This document shows positions 1 to 8,297 of a DNA stretch of 64,000 bases, piece after piece. Every line of letters starts with the position of its first letter. Within the stretch, counting starts at the first letter, position 1. The notes beneath the pieces are model-generated. The model saw nothing but the letters and a program-made list of their open reading frames with translations, had not been told where the DNA came from and searched no databases. The translations under genes and the position numbers were made by a program. This DNA is from JALHSW01 sp963720675 (GTDB taxonomy: Bacteria > Actinomycetota > Acidimicrobiia > IMCC26256 > PALSA-555): assembly GCA_963720675.1 (NCBI GenBank), contig CAVRGH010000010.1, positions 62,001 to 126,000 on the forward strand, given 5' to 3'.

Positions 1-719
1 AGCAGTCCACGCACGTGCGTGGTCGCCAGCTCCACCTCTTCGTCCGTGCTGCCGGTGCAGACGATGGGCGTCGCCGAGACCGTGAACGCGTCGCGCGTGC
101 GCCCCGAGCGTTCCAGCCCCTCGGCGACCGACGGTGCGACGTGGTCCTGCACGAACATCCCGGTGTGGAACGGGTGCACGAGCAGGCCGTCGCCGACCTC
201 CGCCGCACCGACGGTCATCTTCGGGCCGAGCGCCGCGACCCAGACCGGTGGCGGTCCGTAGGGGTTGGGGCCCGGATCGAAGAACGGTGTCATCAAGGTG
301 TGGCGATAGATCTCGCCGCGGTAGGCGAGCTTCGTGCGGTCGTTCCACGCGGTCTGGATGGCCTTGATGGCCTGCACCATCTCCCGCATGCGGGTGACGG
401 GGCGGCTCCACGTCATCGAGAAGCGATGCTCGATGTGCGGGCGGATCTGCGAGCCGAGACCCAGGACGAATCGGCCGGCCGACGCCTGCTGGAGGTCGTT
501 GGCCATCTGGGCGAGGTCCATCGGGCTGCGCGCGAACGCGACGGCGATGTTGGTGAACAGCGTGGAGGTCGTCGTGCGCTCGGCCGCGAGGAGCAACGGG
601 AAGAACGGCTCGTGGGGTCCCTCGGCGGTGTACAGCCCGTCGAAGCCGATCGCCTCGAGGTCGTGGGCGAGGTCGCCGGCCGCGGGGAGGTCGCCGCGCA
701 GGTAGTGGTCGATCTCCAT
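1..719 (-). CDS. LLM-class F420-dependent oxidoreductase, partial (C-terminus beyond window)
   Basis: Reading the minus strand from the ATG at 719 gives an uninterrupted protein beginning MEIDHYLRGDL that runs off the left edge after about 239 residues. It has the TIM-barrel layout of luciferase-like F420-dependent oxidoreductases: an early GFDGLYTAE strand-helix, a TLFTNIAVAFARSP segment, then RFVLGLGSQ and PPVWVAALGPKM. It most resembles the TIGR03617-type subfamily common in mycobacteria and Acidimicrobiia. Such enzymes use reduced coenzyme F420 for hydride transfer, but the substrate is unknown. The start follows no obvious ribosome-binding site. It is separated by 56 bp from the DUF202 pair on the same strand. 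Confidence 0.8.
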   Translation of the reverse strand, partial: MEIDHYLRGDLPAAGDLAHDLEAIGFDGLYTAEGPHEPFFPLLLAAERTTTSTLFTNIAVAFARSPMDLAQMANDLQQASAGRFVLGLGSQIRPHIEHRFSMTWSRPVTRMREMVQAIKAIQTAWNDRTKLAYRGEIYRHTLMTPFFDPGPNPYGPPPVWVAALGPKMTVGAAEVGDGLLVHPFHTGMFVQDHVAPSVAEGLERSGRTRDAFTVSATPIVCTGSTDEEVELATTHVRGL

Positions 720-775
720 GGGTCGCGGACGTTAGCCCGAGCGGCCCACGCGAGGGCCGGACCTCGTACGAGCGA

Positions 776-1105
776 TCAGCTCACGAACGTCACGACCACC
801 CCGGCGACGGCGAGGGCCAGCGTGCCGATGCTCACCGCCGCGAGCTCACTCGCCGATCGGGGCGACGACTGGCGTGATTGCCGGTGCGCGAGACCCCAGC
901 CGAGCACACCGATGCCCCAGCCGACCGCGGCGACGGCGAGCAGGGCGAACGCGAGCACGTGGCCGAGCCGGAAGCCGTGGACCAGCACGTGTCGGACGAA
1001 GACCGCGGTGGCGCCGAGGAGCGCGACCCCGCTGCGGGTCCAGGCGAGGTCCGTGCGTTGCTCGTAGGACGCCTGGTCGAACGGCGCGGTGGGGTGCCCG
1101 TTCAT
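776..1105 (-). CDS. DUF202 family membrane protein (downstream gene of pair)
   Basis: The 109-residue protein starts MNGHPTAPFDQ at an ATG whose first bases overlap the stop of the upstream gene (ATGA at 1102-1105), so the two are translationally coupled. The DUF202 signature appears as RTDLAWTRSGVALLGAT near residues 17-33. It is followed by three hydrophobic segments (about 27-42, 48-70 and 89-108), consistent with a small integral membrane protein. DUF202 proteins include E. coli YidG/YidH and the membrane part of yeast VTC; their bacterial role is not established. In-frame starts further upstream exist but encode an arginine-rich stretch and are unlikely. Confidence 0.78.
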   Translation of the reverse strand: MNGHPTAPFDQASYEQRTDLAWTRSGVALLGATAVFVRHVLVHGFRLGHVLAFALLAVAAVGWGIGVLGWGLAHRQSRQSSPRSASELAAVSIGTLALAVAGVVVTFVS

Positions 1106-1470
1106 CCGACGATCGCGACGACCGTGGCGACGGCGGCCACGACGACGATCCCGACCGACAGGACGATGGCCATGCGTGTCGGTGGCAGCGGTTCGCCGAG
1201 GCGCATCGCGCGCTCGTTGGTGGCCCACTCGCGGTAGCTGGCGATCTCGAGCACCGCACCGAGGACGATGAGCGGGATCCCGATCAGGCGGCGGCCGAAC
1301 TCGATGTCGAACTTGGGCAGCAGCTGGGTGGCGGCGATGCCGGTCACGACGAGCGCGAGCGAGGTGCGGCTCCAGGCCAGGAACGTGCGCTCGTTCGCGT
1401 AGGTGTAGCGGACGTCGGGATCGGTGCCGACATCCTGGAGCCGCTCACCGCGACGGAACCGCTCGAGCAT
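1102..1470 (-). CDS. DUF202 family (YidH-like) membrane protein (upstream gene of pair)
   Basis: The 122-residue product begins MLERFRRGERLQDVGTDPD and carries the family motif YANERTFLAWSRTSLALV at about residues 22-39. It has three predicted membrane helices: one in the motif region, one around FGRRLIGIPLIVLGAVLEI, and a C-terminal one rich in Val/Ala. It overlaps the following DUF202 gene by four bases. Tandem DUF202 genes in one operon are common (YidH/YidG in enterobacteria), suggesting the pair forms a hetero-oligomer. Function is unknown. Confidence 0.8.
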   Translation of the reverse strand: MLERFRRGERLQDVGTDPDVRYTYANERTFLAWSRTSLALVVTGIAATQLLPKFDIEFGRRLIGIPLIVLGAVLEIASYREWATNERAMRLGEPLPPTRMAIVLSVGIVVVAAVATVVAIVG

Positions 1471-1577
1471 CGCAACCCTCCGGGTCAGATCATCGCCGTG
1501 TCGGGTAGCGAGCGCATGGCAGCAGGCTAGAGGGCCGCCCGCGGCCCCGTGCGGTTCGCGGCCCGTACGCTCCGAGC

Positions 1578-1754
1578 ATGGACTCGGGACTGCCGCCGGA
1601 TGTGGTCGCCGCCCACGACGCCGCGGTACGCGCGGGCCGGGACGGTTACGTCGACCCGCGGACCGGGTTCTTCGTGTTCACGAGCGCGTACCTGCTGGCG
1701 CGCGGGGAGTGCTGCGACTCCGGGTGCCGCCACTGCCCGTACCCGAAGGCCTGA
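1578..1754 (+). CDS. DUF5522-type small cysteine-rich protein
   Basis: A 58-codon frame starts ATG at 1578 and ends TGA at 1754. The protein has the compact pattern of DUF5522: a YVDPRTGFFVFTSAYLLARG core, then four cysteines in ECCDSGCRHCPYP at the very C-terminus. The cysteine cluster suggests metal binding, although this is not demonstrated for the family. It is usually a stand-alone gene of about 50-70 residues. Here it converges with the gene ending at 1759, with only four bases between the stops. Confidence 0.7.
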   Translation: MDSGLPPDVVAAHDAAVRAGRDGYVDPRTGFFVFTSAYLLARGECCDSGCRHCPYPKA

Positions 1755-1758
1755 TCGC

Positions 1759-2569
1759 CTACCAGAGCTGGTCGGTGTACGTGTCGGTCCCCGGCACCGT
1801 CGCAAGGAAGGGCGAGGCGAACACGATCTCGCCGAGCCCGGCCGCCGCGAAGTCGGCGCCGATCCCGGTGAAGCGCGCATCCCACGTGGCCACCGGATCC
1901 TGCTCGAGGAACCCGATGATCAGCACCCGGTTGTCGGCCTGGGTGTCGGGCACGTCAGCCGGGCGGTCCGAGCGCAGAGGGAGCGGTGTACCCACGAGGG
2001 CGACGTCGGCCGCGCTCGGCATGTCCTGGAGCCATGCCGTCACCCGGGTCGCATCGACGCCCTCGGCCATCTCTCCGATGAAGGCGACGAGCCCTGCGTA
2101 GGCGCGGTCGAGCGCGAGCTCGACGGGCATGTGGCTCCCCGGCGCGTTCGCTTCGCCTGCGTACTCGTAGAGCGCGGTGTGGATGTGGTCGCGCTCGGTG
2201 AACATGCGGTCGCCGGCGTGGAGCCAGTTGACCTGCTCGACACCCCACTCGTTCCACTCGTCGTGCTGGCCGTCGAGCACCCAGTAGACCGCGAGGTACG
2301 AGCCCGCCATCGGGTCGGGCACGACCGGCGAGTCGGCGGGGTAGCGGCGCTCCTTGCACTCGCGCGTGCGCGACGTACCGCGCGCCGGCGAACTGCCATT
2401 TGCCGACCATGCACCCCGCGTAGAAGTGGTCCCGCTCGTACCAGCGGTTGTACGCGACCTCGTGCCCCTTGTGCGGCTCGACCAGCGTGAAGAGCAGCGA
2501 ACCGACGCGGATCGGGCGGTCCTCGCGCGGTACCGCGGGTGTCTGGTAGCGATCTTCGGAACCACTCAT
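1759..2569 (-). CDS. EthD/dimeric alpha-beta-barrel-like protein, reading frame interrupted
   Basis: The start (MSGSEDRYQT at 2569) overlaps the ligase stop as ATGA, so the two genes are coupled. The first about 70 codons read in one frame, including LLFTLVEPHKG and NRWYERDHFYAGCMVG. From about 2360-2375, in an alternating GC run, the sensible protein continues in another frame (ERRYPADSPVVPDPMAG onward) to 1759. The joined product is about 269 residues with two ferredoxin-like halves, the second containing VLIIGFLEQDPVATWDARF. This suggests a dimeric alpha/beta-barrel (EthD/NIPSNAP-like) fold, though I do not recognise the exact family. The single shift is probably a sequencing indel. The role is unknown, but the gene is tied to the acyl-CoA ligase. 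Confidence 0.55.
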
Positions 2570-4074
2570 CGTGTTGCTCCCTCTTCATCGGTGAGGCGGT
2601 CGAGCAGGGCGCGCTTGTCGAGCTTCATCATCGCGGTGACCGGGAGCTCGCCGACGAGGACGACCCGGTCGGGAGACTTGTAGTCGGCCAGGCGGTCGCG
2701 GCACCAGGCCCGCACCGCATCCCGTTCCAGCGCATCGGCTTGCTCTGGTGCCGGGACGACGAACGCCACGCCGACCTCGCCCAGGACGGGGTCGGGTGCG
2801 CCGATGACCGCAACGGCAGCGACGGCGGGGTGCTCGGACAGCACCGCCTCGACCTCGGCGGGGTACACGTTGTAGCCACCGCGGATGTACATCTCCTTGA
2901 GCCGGCCGACCAGGCGCAGGTTGCCGTCGTCCCCGACGAAGCCAAGGTCGCCCGTGTGGAGCCAGCCCTCCGGGTCGATGACGGTCGCGGTCTGCGCGGG
3001 GTCGTGCCAGTACTCGCGCATCATCGCGGGTGAGCGGCAGATGACCTCACCGACCTCGCCGGTCGGGAGCTCGGTGCCGGCCGCAGGGTCGATCACGCGC
3101 AGCTCGACCTCGGGCGTCGGGCGCCCGACCGTGTTCGCGATCACGTCGGCGGTGTCGGTGACGAGTGTGCTCGTGGTGACGCCGGCCTCGGTGCTGGTGT
3201 AGCGGGTGATCACCGGGCAGCCGAGCGTCTCGCGCATGCGTCGCACGAGGTCGGGCGGGATCGATGCGCCACCGATCGCAGCGACGCGGAGCCCGGAGAA
3301 GTCGGTCCGGGCGACATCGGCGTGATCGAGGACCAGTGACCACTGGGTGGGAACGCCGGTGCCCATCGTGATCGCCTCCTCGCGGATGATGCGCAGCGAT
3401 TCGCCCGCGCTCCATGGTTCGCCGGCGAGCACGATCGTCGTCGCGTTCGCGAGCTCGTCCCACATGCGGGTCATGTACCCGACGTGGGGGAACGGGAGCA
3501 CGACGAGGCGGCGGTCGCCGGGTGCAGTGAGCTCGCCGACGTTGCGGGAGATCGCGGCCTGCCGCTCGTGGTCGTAGACCGCGCCCTTCGGCACACCGGT
3601 CGTCCCGCTCGTCCAGACGATGCACGTCGGGTCGGTCGGGTCGAGAGCGGGGAGTCGGGTGGGCGGCGCGGCGGCGAACGCGTGTTGCAGCGCGTCGACC
3701 GGGAGTACGAGCCCGGCATCGACGTCGTCGGGCACCGATGCGCCGTCACCCACCACGGTGACCCGGGGCCGGGTGCGCTCGAGGATGCTGCGTTGCTCGC
3801 GTGGGCCGAGGCGGAGGTTCACCGCGGAGGTGATCGCGCCGATGCGAAGCGCGCCGAGGTAGCAGACCGCGAGCTTGATGGAGGAGGGGAGGAGGAGCAC
3901 GACGACGTCGCCACGCCCGACCCCCTGCTCCAGGAGGGTCGCCGCGAACCCGTCGGCGGCCCGGTCGAGCCACGCGTAGGTCGCCCGCTTCTCGCCGTGG
4001 ACGTAGGCGTCGCGCTCGGGGAAGGCATCGGCCGCGTCGCGCAGCAGGTCGGCCACCAGCCGCGTCTTGGCCAC
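2566..4074 (-). CDS. Acyl-CoA synthetase (AMP-dependent, ANL superfamily)
   Basis: The 502-residue enzyme activates a carboxylic acid to its acyl-AMP and then to a CoA thioester. The ATP-binding P-loop TSGTTGVPKG is at residues 155-164, the adenine motif YTSTEAG follows, and the hinge region reads GWLHTGDLGFVGDDG, then GRLKEMYIRGGYNVYP. The catalytic lysine of the C-terminal domain is in MMKLDKRALL. It is close to the short and medium chain/aryl FadD-like ligases of actinobacteria; the substrate cannot be inferred. It overlaps the alpha/beta-barrel protein gene downstream by four bases. Confidence 0.9.
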   Translation of the reverse strand: MAKTRLVADLLRDAADAFPERDAYVHGEKRATYAWLDRAADGFAATLLEQGVGRGDVVVLLLPSSIKLAVCYLGALRIGAITSAVNLRLGPREQRSILERTRPRVTVVGDGASVPDDVDAGLVLPVDALQHAFAAAPPTRLPALDPTDPTCIVWTSGTTGVPKGAVYDHERQAAISRNVGELTAPGDRRLVVLPFPHVGYMTRMWDELANATTIVLAGEPWSAGESLRIIREEAITMGTGVPTQWSLVLDHADVARTDFSGLRVAAIGGASIPPDLVRRMRETLGCPVITRYTSTEAGVTTSTLVTDTADVIANTVGRPTPEVELRVIDPAAGTELPTGEVGEVICRSPAMMREYWHDPAQTATVIDPEGWLHTGDLGFVGDDGNLRLVGRLKEMYIRGGYNVYPAEVEAVLSEHPAVAAVAVIGAPDPVLGEVGVAFVVPAPEQADALERDAVRAWCRDRLADYKSPDRVVLVGELPVTAMMKLDKRALLDRLTDEEGATR

Positions 4075-4109
4075 GGCTGGCGATGGTATCGGCTGCTGGC
4101 GGCAGGCGA

Positions 4110-4940
4110 TCAGGAGGACGCCGGCTCGCCGGCCCGGTGCGCCGCGATCGCTTCCAGGACGAAGTCGATCGGGTGCACGACCGAGAGCCCGGTGTTCTCC
4201 TCGAACACGACGCGTCGGCGGCCGGTCTGACTGCTCACGGCCTCGTCGTGGTACGGCAGGTACGCGCCGACGATCCCGATGAGCATCGCGCTGTCGTGCG
4301 CGCGCGTCCCCGGCAGACTCCTCGTCTCGGGCTTGAGGATCACCGGTCCGCCGCTGTTGCCGGGGAAGACCGTCGCGTCGACGAGGAACTCCTTGCTGGA
4401 GCCGTCGAGGAGGTCACGGACGCGCGCGATCGAGCCGGAGCGCACGATGACGAAGTTGCGGTCGGCGCCGACCATCGCCATGGGGAACCCGAGGACGAAC
4501 ACCTCGTCGCCTTCGGTGACCTGCTGGTCGCGCATCTGGTGCGTCGTCAGCACGTGCTGCGAGCTGATGAACGGGATCAGCGCCATGCCGTGGGTCTGGA
4601 AGACGTTGAAGTCGACGGGCAGCACGCCGACGTCGATCGCCGGGTCGGGGTGGCCGGTCCACTGCTGCGACCCGTCTGGTCGGGTCAGCTCGGCGAGGAA
4701 CTCCTGCGCCGGACCGTCGCCGGATGGGTTGCACCGGATCTTGGCGGACGACGCGGTGGCGAAGAGATGGCGGTTCGCCACGAGATAGGTGCTGCCGTTG
4801 AGGCTCTCGTCGTCCTCGGCGAGCACGTCGAAGAGGACGAAGCCGGTGCCGACCCAGTTGGTCTGGGGGTTGCCCTCGTCGTCACCGGGGAATCCGATCG
4901 CGACGACACCGTCGAGGAAGCTCGGTGGGAGCAGGGCCAT
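4110..4940 (-). CDS. Trypsin-like serine protease (S1-type)
   Basis: A start at 4940 gives MALLPPSFLDGVVAIGF and a 276-residue protein; longer in-frame starts would add a low-complexity tail. The catalytic triad can be read: His58 in VANRHLF, Asp103 in DPAIDVGVL and Ser196 in FPGNSGGPV. No signal peptide is visible, so it may be cytoplasmic, unlike most HtrA-like enzymes, and no PDZ domain is present. It ends LEAIAAHRAGEPASS. It is divergent from the SDR gene at 5096 across a 155-bp region containing a predicted operator. Confidence 0.75.
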   Translation of the reverse strand: MALLPPSFLDGVVAIGFPGDDEGNPQTNWVGTGFVLFDVLAEDDESLNGSTYLVANRHLFATASSAKIRCNPSGDGPAQEFLAELTRPDGSQQWTGHPDPAIDVGVLPVDFNVFQTHGMALIPFISSQHVLTTHQMRDQQVTEGDEVFVLGFPMAMVGADRNFVIVRSGSIARVRDLLDGSSKEFLVDATVFPGNSGGPVILKPETRSLPGTRAHDSAMLIGIVGAYLPYHDEAVSSQTGRRRVVFEENTGLSVVHPIDFVLEAIAAHRAGEPASS

Positions 4941-5020
4941 CGGTCCGCGCCGTTTCGTCGAGGAGGGTGCGCTCCGAGCGTAACCACGGCAGCACCGAGT
5001 CCGATTCTGTGGTGCGAAAT

Positions 5021-5035
5021 CTGACGGGTTGTTAG
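5021..5035. promoter_or_regulatory. Predicted operator CTGAC-N5-GTTAG (one mismatch)
   Basis: The sequence CTGACGGGTTGTTAG lies inside a longer imperfect palindrome (ATCTGAC...GTTAGAT) about 60 bp upstream of the SDR at 5096 and in the promoter region of the divergent protease. It matches six other CTGAC-N5/6-GTCAG sites in the window with one substitution in the right half-site. Confidence 0.45.
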
Positions 5036-5095
5036 ATTGCCGCCGCCGTCCGGACATGCCCGTCCGGAGGCGACGGCCACCACGGGGGACTTCGA

Positions 5096-5849
5096 ATGGC
5101 GCGCTTCACCGACCGGGTTGCGATCGTGACGGGGAGCGGCTCCGGCCTCGGACGAGCGACTGCCCGTCGTCTCGCCGACGAGGAGGCGCTCGTCGCGGTG
5201 TTCGACCTCGACGAGGCGGCGGCGGCGGAGACCGCCAAAGGGATCGAGGCGTCGGGCCACACCGCTCGGGCCTACGGCGTCGACGTGAGCGACTGGGGCT
5301 CCGTCGAGCCGGCCGTCGCGAAGGTCGCCAACGATCTCGGGCGGCCCGAGGTGCTCGTGAACTGCGCGGGAGTCGGGAAGTTCACGCGGAGCGAGGAAGA
5401 GACGCCGGAGGGCTGGCACCGGATCCTCGGGGTGAACCTCACGGGAACGTTCCTGATGTGTCGCGGCGTGCTCGGCCACATGCTCGGTGGTGGTGGGTCG
5501 ATCGTGAACATCGCGTCGAACGCGGGCCTGATGGGGCAGCCGTACTCCGCGGCGTACTGCGCCTCGAAGGGTGGCGTGGTCAACCTCACCCGGGCGCTCG
5601 CGGTGGAGTACAAGGCTCGGGGCGTGCGCGTGAACGCGGTGGCGCCGGGCGGGATGAACACGAACATGCTCTCGACGTTCGGCTTCCCCGAAGGCGCCAG
5701 CGTGGAGGACTTCGCCGTCGATCACGTCACCGCTCGGGTACGCGGAGCCTGAGGAGATCGCCGGGCTCATCGCGTTCGCGGCGTCCGACGAGGGGCGCTA
5801 CATGATCGGCCAGATCCTGAGCATGGACGGCGGCGTCACCTGCGGGTGA
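5096..5849 (+). CDS. SDR family NAD(P)-dependent oxidoreductase, frameshifted near 3' end
   Basis: The start ATG at 5096 gives MARFTDRVAIVTGSGSGLGRA with the cofactor motif TGSGSGLG. The active-site pattern is YCASKGG (Tyr-x-x-x-Lys) and the NAG motif reads VNCAGVG. The frame stops early at 5752 after VDHVTARVRGA. The normal C-terminus of the family (TSPLGYAEPEEIAGLIAFAA, ending SMDGGVTCG) continues in the neighbouring frame to 5849, so an extra base lies between about 5715 and 5745. The repaired protein is about 250 residues, the usual SDR length. It is probably a 3-hydroxyacyl-CoA or alcohol dehydrogenase, and lies 64 bp upstream of a ligase on the same strand. Confidence 0.72.
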
Positions 5850-5913
5850 GTCGCACCACGCCAGCGGTGACGACGCAAGATGTGGCGACGGACGTGACGA
5901 CGGGAGTGCGTGC

Positions 5914-7452
5914 ATGAGCGATCAGGGTCTGTGGGAGCTCGTCGAGGCGCGCGCGGCGGCCGCACCCGATGTACCGATCGCGGTCGACGAGGACGAGCGC
6001 ACGATCACGGGTCGTGAGTTCCGCGACGCGGCCGAGCGCGCGGCGGCCGGGCTCCACGCGCTCGGCGTCGGACCCGACGTCGCGGTCTCGTGGATGCTGC
6101 CGACCTGGCTGGAGTCGGCGGTGCTGGTGGCGGCCCTCGCGCGGCTGGGCGCCGTGCAGAACCCGATGCTCCCGATCCTCGGGCCGCGTGAGATGCGCTT
6201 CATCACCGAGCAGACGGGCGCCAAGCTGCTGATCGTCCCGAGTGAGTGGCGCGGGCGCGCGTTTGGCGACGAGGCGCGTGCAGTCGCGGCGGAGCTGCCC
6301 GGGCTCGAGGTGCTGATCGCCGACCGTGCGCTGCCGGACGGCGATCCGACGACGCTGCCGCCCCCGCCCGTTCCCGCGAGCGCGGCGGACGCACCGGTGC
6401 GGTGGATCTTCTACACCTCGGGTACCACGGCGGACCCGAAGGGCGCTCGGCACACCGACCTGACGGTGAAGGCGTCGGCCGTGGGGATGATCGACGCGCT
6501 CGAGATCACCGGGCACGACCGGGCCGCCATGGTGTTCCCGTTCACGCACATCGGCGGGATCGGCTGGCTCTACACGATGTTGATGACGGGCTGCGTGTGC
6601 GTCTTCGTCGAGGCCTTCGTGCCGGCGACCACGATCCCGGTGCTGCAGCGCGAACACCTGACGCTGGCCGGCGCGGGCACGCCGTTCCACATGGCGTATC
6701 TCGCCGCGCAGCGGGTGCACCCCGACACACCGCTGTTCCCCGAGGTGCGCGCCTACCCGGGGGGCGGCGCGCCGAAGCCGCCGCAGCTGCACTACGAGGT
6801 GCGAGAAGAGCTCGGCGGCGTCGGCATCGTGTCGGGGTACGGCCTCACCGAGGCGCCGATTCTCACCATGAACTCGGTGCACGACGACGACGTGCAGCTC
6901 GCCGAGACCGAGGGGTACCCGACGCCGGGCGTCGAGCTGCGCTTCGTGAGCCTCGACGGCGAAGAGCTCGCGATCGGCGAGGAAGGCGAGATCCGCGCCA
7001 AGGGTCCGCAGGTGTGTCGCGGCTACCTCGACTCGTCGCTCGACGCCGGCGCGTTCGACGAGGACGGCTGGTTCAAGACCGGTGACATCGGGGTGATGGA
7101 TCCGGCCGATCAGCATGTCCGCATCACCGGGCGGGTGAAGGACATCATCATCCGTCACGGCGAGAACATCTCCGCCAAGGAGGTCGAGGACCTCCTGTTC
7201 ACGAACCCGAAGATCGCGGACGCCGCGGTCGTCGGGCTGCCCGACCCGAAGACCGGCGAGCGTGCGTGCGCAGTGATCGTCGCGACGAACGCGGAGGAGC
7301 TCCCGACGCTGCCCGAGCTGTTCGAGTTCCTGACCGACGCCGGGCTCGGGAAGCAGAAGGTGCCCGAGCAGCTCGAGATCGTCGACGAGCTGCCGAGGAA
7401 CCCGGGCGGCAAGGTCCTCAAGCACGAGCTCCGGGAGCGCTACAGCAACTGA
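5914..7452 (+). CDS. Acyl-CoA synthetase (cyclohexanecarboxylate/FadD-like ligase)
   Basis: The 512-residue ANL enzyme has all core motifs: P-loop YTSGTTADPKG at about 167-177, GYGLTEAPI, the hinge GWFKTGDIGVMD, the A8 loop GRVKDIIIRHGENIS and the terminal lysine in PRNPGGKVLKHEL. The ENISAKEVEDLL and GLPDPKTGERACAVI segments resemble cyclohexanecarboxylate-CoA ligase type proteins. It would form a CoA thioester from a free acid. It follows the SDR on the same strand with a 64-bp gap and ends nine bases before a palindromic repeat. Confidence 0.9.
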   Translation: MSDQGLWELVEARAAAAPDVPIAVDEDERTITGREFRDAAERAAAGLHALGVGPDVAVSWMLPTWLESAVLVAALARLGAVQNPMLPILGPREMRFITEQTGAKLLIVPSEWRGRAFGDEARAVAAELPGLEVLIADRALPDGDPTTLPPPPVPASAADAPVRWIFYTSGTTADPKGARHTDLTVKASAVGMIDALEITGHDRAAMVFPFTHIGGIGWLYTMLMTGCVCVFVEAFVPATTIPVLQREHLTLAGAGTPFHMAYLAAQRVHPDTPLFPEVRAYPGGGAPKPPQLHYEVREELGGVGIVSGYGLTEAPILTMNSVHDDDVQLAETEGYPTPGVELRFVSLDGEELAIGEEGEIRAKGPQVCRGYLDSSLDAGAFDEDGWFKTGDIGVMDPADQHVRITGRVKDIIIRHGENISAKEVEDLLFTNPKIADAAVVGLPDPKTGERACAVIVATNAEELPTLPELFEFLTDAGLGKQKVPEQLEIVDELPRNPGGKVLKHELRERYSN

Positions 7453-7460
7453 CCAAGGCG

Positions 7461-7508
7461 TTCTGGCGTCAGCATTGGGCGTCTCAGGCGACCTCTGCGA
7501 CGCCAAAA
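7461..7508. repeat. Dispersed palindromic repeat, family A, copy 1 (inverted orientation)
   Basis: A 48-bp core has arms TTCTGGCGTCAGCATTGGGC and CGACCTCTGCGACGCCAAAA around the loop TCTCAGG. The loop is the reverse complement of the CCTGAGA loop of copies 2 and 3, so this copy lies in the opposite orientation. Similarity extends to about 7516 (CACCTCGTCG). It occupies the 70-bp gap between the convergent ligase and C26 hydrolase genes. T-runs are on the 5' side of the stem and A-runs on the 3' side, which is not an intrinsic terminator layout. Confidence 0.7.
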
Positions 7509-7522
7509 CACCTCGTCGTGGG

Positions 7523-8272
7523 TCAGGGGGCTCGGGTCTCGGTGACGAAGGCGTCGAAGAGGCGCTGCTGGATCGGGTCGGACTCCGCGGTGTCCTCGGG
7601 GTGCCACTGCACGCTCACGATCCAGGGGCCGTCGGGATCCGCGAGCTCGGTCGCCTCGATCACGCCGTCGTCCGCACGTGCGACGACCACGAGGCCGGCA
7701 CCGGGTTCGGCCACCGCCTGGTGGTGGTGGCAGAGACACGCGGGTCGCGGGACGGCGAGCGCGGCCGCGAGCCGGGTGTCGGGGTCGATCGACACGTCGT
7801 GGAGCGAGTCGCCGCCCGCGACACCGGGCGTGCCGTGCTCGCCATCGGGGTCATCGGCAGACGCGAGGTGTTGGTCGAGCGTGCCGCCGAGCGCGACGTT
7901 GAGGATCTGGTGGCCCCGGCAGATCGCGAGCGTCGGAGTCCCGCGAGCGACCGCGACACGCGCGAAGAGCAGCTCGGCGTCGTCGCGGTGGTCGTTGACG
8001 CCGTAGGTCTTCGGGTGCGGGTCCTGGCCGTAGGAAGCCGGCGAGAGGTCGTCGCCACCCAGCATCATCAGGCCGTCGACCCGGTCGAGGATCTCGCTGA
8101 CGTCCTGCTCGGCCAGACCCTCGGTAGCGACGACCGCCTCGACGCCGCCCGCCCGGCGCAGCGACTCGATGTAGCGCGCCGGAACGCCGAGCAGGTCGGT
8201 GTGCCAGCCCTCGATGCGGTCGTGCGTGACGCGTGGGTACGACGGGATCGCGATCAGCGGACGCCGGGTCAC
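7523..8272 (-). CDS. Gamma-glutamyl-GABA hydrolase-like class I amidotransferase (peptidase C26)
   Basis: The 249-residue protein starts MTRRPLIAIPSYPRVTHDR. The nucleophile Cys is in LAICRGHQILNVA and the His/Glu of the triad in VQWHPED; HHHQAV is the family's conserved His cluster. PuuD-type enzymes hydrolyse a gamma-glutamyl amide to release glutamate after oxidation of the amine moiety. It lies 25 bp after the glnA4-like gene on the same strand. The equivalent gene in M. tuberculosis is Rv2859c beside glnA4 (Rv2860c), which supports a joint role. Confidence 0.85.
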   Translation of the reverse strand: MTRRPLIAIPSYPRVTHDRIEGWHTDLLGVPARYIESLRRAGGVEAVVATEGLAEQDVSEILDRVDGLMMLGGDDLSPASYGQDPHPKTYGVNDHRDDAELLFARVAVARGTPTLAICRGHQILNVALGGTLDQHLASADDPDGEHGTPGVAGGDSLHDVSIDPDTRLAAALAVPRPACLCHHHQAVAEPGAGLVVVARADDGVIEATELADPDGPWIVSVQWHPEDTAESDPIQQRLFDAFVTETRAP

Positions 8273-8297
8273 CGCGCCACCACGCGGCGCGAGTGGA

